Below are positions 57,530-64,000 of a stretch of DNA of 64,000 nucleotides, piece by piece. The notes under the pieces are model-generated. The model saw nothing but the letters and a program-made list of their open reading frames with translations, was not told the origin of the DNA and did no database searches. How positions within the stretch are numbered: the first letter of the stretch is position 1; the number at the start of each line of letters is the position of its first letter. A program made the position numbers and the translations under genes. The DNA lies in the NCBI RefSeq assembly GCF_904849725.1, contig NC_058520.1:534740083-534804082 (forward strand), read 5' to 3'. This DNA comes from Hordeum vulgare subsp. vulgare. Its lineage: Eukaryota > Streptophyta > Magnoliopsida > Poales > Poaceae.

Positions 57530-57674
57530 CCTCCGTCCGGAAATTAGTTATTGCTTAAAATAGATGTATCTAGACGTATTTCAGAGCGACAAGTAATTCT
57601 GAAAGAAAGGAGTACTATTTTATGTGTTTCAGAGCGACAAGTAATTCTGAAAGAAAGGAGTACTATTTTATGTG
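57530..57674. mobile_element. Stowaway-type MITE with a 48-bp tandem duplication over its right end
   Basis: The left end CCTCCGTCCGGAAATTAGTT follows TA; the right end AATTCTGAAAGAAAGGAG precedes TA at 57612-57613. A 48-bp unit, TTTCAGAGCGACAAGTAATT and on through GGAGTACTATTTTATGTG, occurs twice in direct order (about 57579-57626 and 57627-57674), so the right end of the MITE plus flanking DNA was duplicated after insertion. Confidence 0.8.
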
Positions 57675-57866
57675 TTTGGCCATTTTCATAAGATGCTGTG
57701 ATGCAGAGCTGTTCTGCTACCATCATCTGGGTGGCCATAGAGATCGAAAACAGCCAATTTTAACATTCCGCCTCCCTATATATGCCAGCAAATCATTTCT
57801 GCTAAACTTTCAGTAGTACTCTCCACTTGTTTTGAGACGGAGTAGCAAACTTCACTTTCATTAGTA

Positions 57867-57953
57867 CTCCCTTTGTATCAAAATAAATGTCTCAAGCTTA
57901 GTATAATTTTATACTAAAGTTAGTATAAAGTTGAGATACTTATTTTGGGAACG
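57867..57953. mobile_element. Stowaway-type MITE next to the NPF stop codon
   Basis: The left end CTCCCTTTGTATCAAAATAA and the right end TTGAGATACTTATTTTGGGA are imperfect inverted repeats around a TAGTATAA...TTAGTATAAAG centre. The outer right end is shortened. It lies about 10 bp beyond the NPF stop codon (57963-57965), so it should be part of that gene's 3' untranslated region. Confidence 0.85.
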
Positions 57954-57962
57954 TTGTGCACA

Positions 57963-59876
57963 TCATTGTACCAAAACTGAATAATTCCTTTTCTTTTCGA
58001 CATAAGCCTTTGCAAAGTGCAGGTAAGCAGAGAAGCCCAAGGCGCTGAGCGTGGCAAGAAGCCAGAAGAAGTAGTCGAGATGCCCCCTGTTGAGATTGTT
58101 GGAGAACCAGCTCTTCCCGGCGCTGCTTGTCACTCTGTCAATGGCGTACACAAGGAAACTACTGATGAAGCAGCCAGCCCCACCTATGCTCATGCACAGA
58201 GCTATGCCCAAGCTGCGGAGGGAGTCCGGCACCTGGTCGTAGAAGAACTCCTGCATGCCAACATACGCAAACACGCTGGACAACCCTGACAGGAGGAACT
58301 GGGGAACCACCCAAAGCAAGCTCATGGGAACAACAGCATCAGGCTCATCCAGGATGCCATGACCCGCCGCAATCCGGAGCCTCTTCGTCTCCACGAGAGC
58401 GGCGACGATCATCGCGACGATCGCGATCGCCAGCCCGATGCCGATCCTCTGCAGCATTGTGATGCCATGAGGGTTCCTCGTGTGCTTTCTTGCCAGCGGC
58501 ACAAGGACACGGTCGTACATCGGCAGGAAGATCATGACCGCGACATGGCTCAGGTTTTGCAGGGCAGCGGCTGGCACCACCACGCTGCCTACTCTCCTGT
58601 CGAGCGTGCTCGCCTGCTTGGTGAAGAAAGTAGCCCACTGTGCACAGGCGACGGCGTAGATGAGGCATGCCGACCATATCGGGAACAATCTGAGTAGCGA
58701 CGCCGCTTCATGAGGGAAATCTGCGTCTGCATTGTCGGTGGGTGACAATGAAGAGCTATCCAGCAATGGCAGTCGATCGTCAGATGATCTGCGTGCCAAA
58801 GGACCAAGGATAGATCGAGCATGGTTCAGTTTTAGAAGAACGGGCTGACCCGAAGCTGAGGAAATAAGAGCTTGATTACTTGGAGGAGCACCGTGATGGA
58901 TGCCAGGATCGAATCGTCGCGACGAGCCGCGCAAGCAGGCCGCCGTTCCTTGCCGGAGGATAGAAGCGGTAGGTCTTGGTCCCGAGCAGGAAGACGGCGA
59001 GGGCGAGCGCCATGGCGACGCCCGGGATCCCGAACCCGAGCTGCCAGCTCACGCTGTCCTGGACGTAGTTCAAGACCGGCACGGTGATGGTTAGGCTGCC
59101 GTCCGTGACGAAGAAAAACCAGTTGAAGAAGGAGCCCCTGGAGGCGAGCTCCTCGGGATCGTTCTCGTCGAACTGCTCGGCGCTGAAGGCCTGCACGCAC
59201 GGCTTCTGCCCGCCGTAGGCGAACGCGACGAGGTAGAGCGAGACGTAGAAGAAGGCCACCTGGGCCGCGGACGGGCTCGCCGTCGACGAGGAGGCGTGCA
59301 CCGACACCGACGATGCGATGGTCAGCATGGTTAGTCCCTGCAAACAGTTCAAGGGAGAAATCGAACTAACTACTAGTAGTAGTTTCTTGGGATTTGAGAA
59401 TGCGGGATTTTTATTCCTATGCGAAATTCGCCTAGAGCGCAGGCCGACAGCCAGGGCCTACCAGGATGTAGAGGAGGGAGGCGTAGAGGATGGTGCGGTG
59501 CCGGCCGATCCAGGAGTCGGCCAGGGCGGCGCCGAGCAGCGGCAGCATCATGGCCGCGCCTGACCACGCGTTCACGGCCGCAGCGGCCGCCGCCGTCGGC
59601 TGCCCGAGCGGGCCGGTCAGGTAGGTGATGAGGTTCCCGGAGATGCCGGCGAACGCGAACCGCTCCGCGACCTCCACCCCTGCCGTCGCCGTTAAATCAG
59701 TGAGTTTCGACCGTCACCAGCGCGCGCGCGCAACGCGTTTTGCGGCTTGCCTCGTGTGTCGTATCCTACTTACCGATGACGAAGAGCGCGGCCGGCCACC
59801 GGCCGGAGGAGGGCCGCGAGGCCAGGTGGCCGCGGTGGTAAACGGCGGCCGCCACCTCCGCTCCTGCCGATGCCAT
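57963..59876 (-). CDS. NRT1/PTR family (NPF) proton-coupled transporter, 4 exons
   Basis: NPF proteins are 12-helix membrane carriers that move nitrate, di/tripeptides, hormones or other metabolites with protons; the substrate cannot be told from sequence alone. Exons on the minus strand: 59876-59774, 59679-59462, 59337-58880, 58788-57963, giving 534 residues, slightly short for the family. The start [20 protein letters not shown] is the first ATG in a suitable frame. Family marks: the proton-coupling ExxER motif in [15 protein letters not shown] (about 36-50), [71 protein letters not shown], and the C-terminal [20 protein letters not shown]. The 91-bp last intron (58789-58879; GTAATC ... CACGCAG) is inferred: it restores the frame across an otherwise apparent break and gives a normal cytosolic loop ([12 protein letters not shown]). 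It looks closest to the NPF5-type group, but that is a guess. The gene converges on PDK1. Confidence 0.92.
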
Positions 59877-60468
59877 CACGTCCTTTTTCTCTCCCGCCGA
59901 TGCTCGTTCTCCTCCGTTTGGCGTCGGACGCCGAGGGCAACTTAGGCAACTGATGATGGCACAAAGGTCAAAGGAGCCGAGATGCTCTCCAATGCTGCCA
60001 TGGCCTGAAGCACCATGGGTAAGCCGGCATCTACATGTAGTCGAGCTGGTCGTCTTCAGGTCTTAGTTTTCCCCCGCCATTTTTTGTTTATCTATTAACA
60101 TGTTGAGGGAGAAACAAAATCGTGGTTGCGGTGGCGTATAGGTGGTGGTGACGGCGGTTGTGAGACTAGCTACTACGACTGTTTCTCATTTTCGATTTTT
60201 TTTTAAAGGAGGATGACGATGCATGCGGCCAGCTTCTCATTTTCGATGCTAGCGAATCTTGTCATTTGGTTTCCCATTTTGTGGAAACAACGACTTTGTA
60301 CTGAGAGAGGAGCCCTTGGAGCCTCGATCGAGATTTCGTATTTTGGAGTGTCAAAGAAAAATCCTGAAAAATTCCGACATGTACGTATACATGTAGTATA
60401 CCGTATGTCTGTCAACTTTCATTACGAAATGCCTTACCGTTTGAGCTGCACACAAAAATACAGATTTA
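59877..60468 (-). promoter_or_regulatory. Upstream region of the NPF gene
   Basis: No ORF or transposon is supported. The first 60 bp are a C/T-rich leader on the minus strand (CTTTTTCTC reversed at 59883). No TATA box can be assigned with confidence. Confidence 0.4.
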
Positions 60469-60654
60469 TCTCTACCTACTAATAAAGCAAATAATGCTTC
60501 TGTCGTACGTCATAAACATTACCTCTAAAGTTGCTTAAAATTACTCACTATGTCATCTATAAGTCGAAAAAAAGTTCCTCTTTTTATTACAAATCGCTCC
60601 GACATGTATTGGTTTATATGATGTTGAACCGCTGTTTTGGCAACAAAACTAAGC

Positions 60655-60720
60655 TAGCATAGTGGCGATAGCGCGTTTCTGGTTCCGTGGACACCTTGGT
60701 TCGAATCCAGCTTGATTCAA
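60655..60720 (+). other. tRNA-like segment with B box in Helitron 1
   Basis: AGTGGCGATAGCGCG resembles a degenerate A box, and about 40 bp later GGTTCGAATCC (60703-60713) is a perfect RNA polymerase III B box, set in a weak T-arm (TTGG TTCGAAT CCAG). The complete cloverleaf cannot be drawn, so this is not called a tRNA gene. Confidence 0.45.
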
Positions 60721-60734
60721 TCAAGCAACTTTTG

Positions 60735-61172
60735 TTTATTTTTTTTCCTTTTTTTGTTTACCTTTTCTTCTTTTCTTCTATCAACCTGATTCTTTTGTTT
60801 ATTTTTTTCCCTTTCTTTTACCTTTTCTTCTTTTCTTCTATCAAGCTGATTCACGGACGACAGTATGCATGCGAGCACAGCGTCGCCCGGCGTACACAAC
60901 ATCGGCCAGATATGCATACAGAGTGGTTGATGGATTTTGAATCTATTTTCTGTTTAATTTTTTTTCTTTTTTTTGTTTACCTTTTCTTCTTTTCTTCTAT
61001 CAACCTGATTCTTTTGTTTAATTTTTTTCCCTTTCTTTTACCTTTTCTTCTTTTCTTCTATCAAGCTGATTCACGGACGACAGTATGCATGCGAGCACAG
61101 CGTCGCCCGGCGTACACAACATCGGCCAGATATGCATACAGAGTGGTTGATGGATTTTGAATCTATTTTCTG
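60735..61172. repeat. Tandem duplication of about 220 bp in Helitron 1
   Basis: Two copies, each with a pyrimidine tract (TTTACCTTTTCTTCTTTTCT, itself present twice per copy) followed by CACGGACGACAGTATGCATG, GCGAGCACAGCGTCGCCCGG, and the end GATGGATTTTGAATCTATTT. The copies are almost identical, so the duplication is recent. The open frame across it (60687-61160) is low-complexity and not a gene. Confidence 0.93.
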
Positions 61173-61341
61173 CTCCCATGCGGCATATGGACAGTGGAAA
61201 TCTTGAATTACACTTTTGTAGGGTAAGTTTATCTTTGTTTGTGTTGTAACTAAAAATTCTTAGATTATAGATCAATTTTTATAAATTAAGAGCGTGTGGT
61301 ATTTTTTTTCTTCCGTTGCAATGCACGGGCCCTTTTGCTAG

Positions 61342-63015
61342 TTACTAATAAACCACGTATTGCTTCTGTCGTACGTCATAAAAACTACCCCCTAAGTTGA
61401 TCTAAATTACCCACTATACCATCCATAAGTGAAAAAAATGATTGGTTTTTTCTGTCAAATTCGCTGTCCGGTACCGTTCTTAAAGCTTGAGACCCTTGTT
61501 TGCATTGACCTTGCGTGAGGCGTAATGGCTGGAGCACCTCTCCTGCACCTGGGAGAAGTAGGTTCGATCCCCGCTACCAACACTTTTTCATCCCCTTTTC
61601 AGTGGCGGTGCCAGTATCAGAAGTCTGTGATGTCATTTCAAATCTGTGATGTCAAATACATGTGTTTTTACTGAATTTATTAAAAAAAATACATGATTTC
61701 TACTTGTGCACAAAGGATTTGCTAAAAACATGTGTGGTCAATTGACCACACTCCTCTCAACGTGGCTTCGCCACTGCCCCTTTTCTCTCTTTATTAGCAG
61801 CAACCATGCACCTCCTTTGTCCGGGTTCATGGCCAGCCCATGTATTATTTTAATTTCATTTCTCCTTTATAAATTAAATCGGGATTTTCCATAAATCCAA
61901 ATTTAAAAGTTGCGAAATTTGAAAAAAATCAAGAAATCATAAAATGTCCTAGAATTACAAAAGGCTTTGAGAAATCATAAAATGTTCATGGATTCAAAAA
62001 ATGTTGATGATTTTAAAAAATTGTTCGCGTATTATAAAACATTCATAATTTGGAAAATGATCATGTATTAAAAACAGATTCGTGAGTTTGAAGAAAATAT
62101 ATATGGAATTTTAAAAAAATGTTCACATAAACTAAAAAAATCATGAATTTCAAAAAAAATTCTCGAATTTCAAAAAAGTACATCGATTCAAAAAATGTTC
62201 GCTAAGTAAAATACTGTCCATGCATTTCACACAAAAAATAAGTGGACATCAAACAACAAAATATGATCACATGGACACCGCGGTCATCACTAACTAGGGT
62301 GGGATAAAAGATAGATCACCATACTAAAATATGATCACATGATGGATCACCATACTAAAATATAAAAATAGAGGGCTCTCATATGTTGGGGTATTGAGCC
62401 ATATTTATTTTGGTAGAGTGTAATATTTATATATAATACAGAGTGCTTCTTCCTCCCTCGAGATCATCGCGCTTAGATTACGGGATGGATCATAGCATAT
62501 TTCAAAATGTCTAAAGGTGTGGTGTTTCATATAATTGTATGTTGTGCTGCCTATGACTTTCCCCGTAGCCTTAGTATGGTCACCGTTTTCCTTTTCATAT
62601 CCTTCATCTTAAATTTAAAAATATGAACCATTGCACTGTGCTAAAATTTCTCACTATTATTTGATTTACCTATAGGAAATACTTCTTCAAGAAAAAAAAT
62701 GTAAATTTTGTGTGACAAGTCAAAATAGAATCTTCTCTGTTACAGTTGGGAACAGGTCACCTGACTACTGAGCTGGCATTATTTGCAAATTCTATAGTTG
62801 ATAATGTTAATGTGTATCTTTGAAAACATTCATTTGAACCACCGAAGAACAGAACCTATTTGATTGATAAAATATTTTTCAGTTTTCTAAGCACACACTT
62901 ATTTATTTTGTATTTGATGTAACACATGGTCTTTTGTGCTTTTACGAAATGTCAAACAACTAAAAAACAACTAAAATTTGTATGCCCCGTTGCAACGCAC
63001 GGGTCTTTGTGCTAG
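61342..63015 (+). mobile_element. Helitron-like element 2, joined to the tail of element 1
   Basis: The left part TTACTAATAAACCACGTATT and GCTTCTGTCGTACGTCATAA repeats the 5' region of element 1 (60474-60515), lacking only the first few bases. The right end has the hairpin CCCGTTGCAACGCACGGG (62986-63003) and CTAG at 63012-63015 before T. There is no Rep/helicase ORF. The middle (61900-62230) is an A/T-rich stretch with many variants of ATTCAAAAAATGTTC. Confidence 0.7.
61510..61585 (+). other. tRNA-like segment with B box in Helitron 2
   Basis: GGCGTAATGGCTGGAGCACC resembles the D-arm/A-box part of a tRNA, TCTCCTGCACCTGGGAGA can form an anticodon-like arm, and AGGTTCGATCCCCGC (61558-61572) is a T-arm with B box. 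The acceptor ends do not pair convincingly. It lies about 215-235 bp from the element's left end, as in element 1. Confidence 0.5.
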
Positions 63016-63478
63016 TTACATATCAATGATGGAGCTGTGTTGAAATCGGGTGAGGAGATGATCGGTCATTTCTTTTTTTGATGGTTGATGTGATGGTGTC
63101 AAAGGCAAGTGACGAGTCAAAAATGATGTCAAGCTCAAATACGTTATACTGTCTTTTTAGTTTTATCATGTCGGTCTTTACATGATTTGTACTTTCATCT
63201 TTATGATATGAATGAGATGTATCATCATTATGGAAACTTTTTTTCACAAATTTGTAAAATAAATAAATTCAAATCGACATATTGGTTCTTTTGTCTACAC
63301 GAAATATACACACAAGTATATTACATACAAATGTGTAGGTGTGTAGATCATATCTATATGTACAAGTCAAATATTTGCCGCATTTTTTGGAAACTTTAAA
63401 ACATTTCGTTTTCTAATTTTTACTATAGCTCAGAGTGAAAAGCAATTTTCGCAATGTATTTGCGAAGTTCAGAACTCT
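63016..63478. other. Unassigned intergenic DNA
   Basis: A/T-rich, no ORF with a recognisable domain and no terminal repeat found. Confidence 0.5.
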
Positions 63479-64000
63479 CACTAGTGGGGACAGGGCCTTT
63501 AGTCCCGGCCCGTAAAGGGCTTTAGTCCCGGTTTGACTAAAGGGGCGGGACTAAAGGCCTAACCTTTAGTCCCGGCCCTGTTCCAAGCCGGGACCAAAGG
63601 TGCTCCACGTGGCCGCCACGGAGGGAGTACCTTTAGTCCCGGTTCTACTTACGAACCGGGACTAAAGGATCCGTCTGTTTTTTTTGTTTGTTTGACCCGA
63701 AAAGGTAGATTTTTTTTTATTTTTTTCAAATTTTATTTTTGAATATTTTTTATGTTTTATTCCAATTTTCTAATCTTTGAATTATTTGACAATGTAATCT
63801 CTAATCACCCATCCTCACTGCTCTAGCGTGGATCACTCATTTCAAATCGTCTAACTTCCCGGCCGATCACCCATCCTTTCACTACTTCAGCCCAAGCATG
63901 CTTAACTTTCTGGTTCTATCGCCCCTAGTTGCCAAGTGTGCACTAGTTGTTTTCCTGACAATAGTAAGCTATCAATCCTAAACAACTTCGGTATTGATTA
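63479..64000 (+). mobile_element. Terminus of a CACTA (En/Spm) transposon, continuing past the window
   Basis: It begins CACTAGTGGGGACAGGGCCT and is followed by repeated subterminal motifs in both orientations (TTTAGTCCCGG at 63499, 63522, 63566 and 63632; CGGGACTAAAGG and CCGGGACTAAAGG at 63548 and 63657). These short inverted subterminal repeats are typical of grass CACTA elements and bind their transposase. The transposase gene and the other end are outside the window. TCT precedes the end, a possible 3-bp target duplication. Confidence 0.8.

Larger units (their letters stand above)
60469..61341 (+). mobile_element. Helitron-like element 1 (non-autonomous)
   Basis: It begins TCTCTACCTACTAATAAAGC after an A and ends GCTAG before a T. 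The 3' end has a stem-loop CCGTTGCAATGCACGG at 61313-61328 about 9 bp before CTAG. TC...CTRR ends, a terminal hairpin and insertion between A and T are the Helitron hallmarks. There is no Rep/helicase ORF. A 220-bp internal tandem duplication and a tRNA-like segment are listed separately. Confidence 0.8.

Noticed and set aside
58880..58934. Apparent frameshift breaking the NPF gene into two parts
   Set aside because: A 91-bp GT-AG intron restores the frame and a typical loop sequence, so an intron is more likely than a mutation.
60687..61160. 157-residue Phe/Leu-rich frame that looks like a membrane protein
   Set aside because: It is a translation of pyrimidine tracts in a 220-bp duplication inside a Helitron; the frame is low-complexity with no conserved residues.
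61510..61585. A genuine tRNA gene
   Set aside because: T-arm and B box are good but the acceptor stem does not pair and the anticodon loop has an abnormal length, so only a tRNA-like segment is reported.

Overview
The window looks like a chromosome segment from a Triticeae grass (wheat, Aegilops, barley or rye relative). The evidence is the repeat content: a Copia element with Angela/WIS/BARE1-type LTRs, three Gypsy lineages with the LTR starts common in Triticeae (TGATACGTCTCC..., TGATGCGTCC...), Stowaway MITEs, Helitrons ending in hairpin-CTAG, and a CACTA terminus. Two ordinary nuclear plant genes with canonical GT-AG introns also fit.

Positions 1-45629 are one nested LTR-retrotransposon cluster that I could resolve from terminal motifs and 5-bp target site duplications (TSDs). 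The outer layer is a Copia element (C, minus strand) whose left end lies outside the window. Gypsy-type element A (plus strand, 367-27176, TSD TAAAG/TAGAG) sits in its 3' LTR. Inside A are element F (4670-14823, minus, TSD GTCAT), a nearly full gag-pol Gypsy, and element B (17106-26957, minus, TSD ACAAC). B has LTRs like those of A and itself contains a solo LTR of the same kind (20531-22159, TSD GTGTG). Gypsy element D (27756-38740, minus, TSD AGATC) was inserted separately into the RNase H end of C's pol. A carries only a 252-residue ORF of unknown function, B only gag-protease, and D has pol but no recognisable gag. D also carries a multi-exon gene-like unit on the opposite strand (about 28550-33053) and two tandem arrays with the same 72-bp period.

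From 45630 to about 53500 there is repeat-poor to degenerate DNA: the tail of a PIF/Harbinger-like transposon with a broken Myb/NAM-associated ORF, an inverted-repeat MITE, a decayed LINE reverse transcriptase, an ancient LTR remnant, and the upstream region of the first gene.

The genic part is 53562-59876. A complete 11-exon gene for 3-phosphoinositide-dependent protein kinase 1 (PDK1; kinase plus C-terminal PH domain, 501 residues) is on the plus strand. It converges on a complete 4-exon NPF (NRT1/PTR family) transporter gene (534 residues) on the minus strand. Stowaway MITEs lie in the last PDK1 intron and between the two genes. Beyond them are two head-to-tail Helitron-like elements (60469-63015), each with a tRNA-like segment at a similar place, and the terminus of a CACTA transposon that runs off the right edge. 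The two genes have unrelated jobs (lipid-activated AGC kinase signalling; proton-coupled solute uptake) and there is no sign that they work together.
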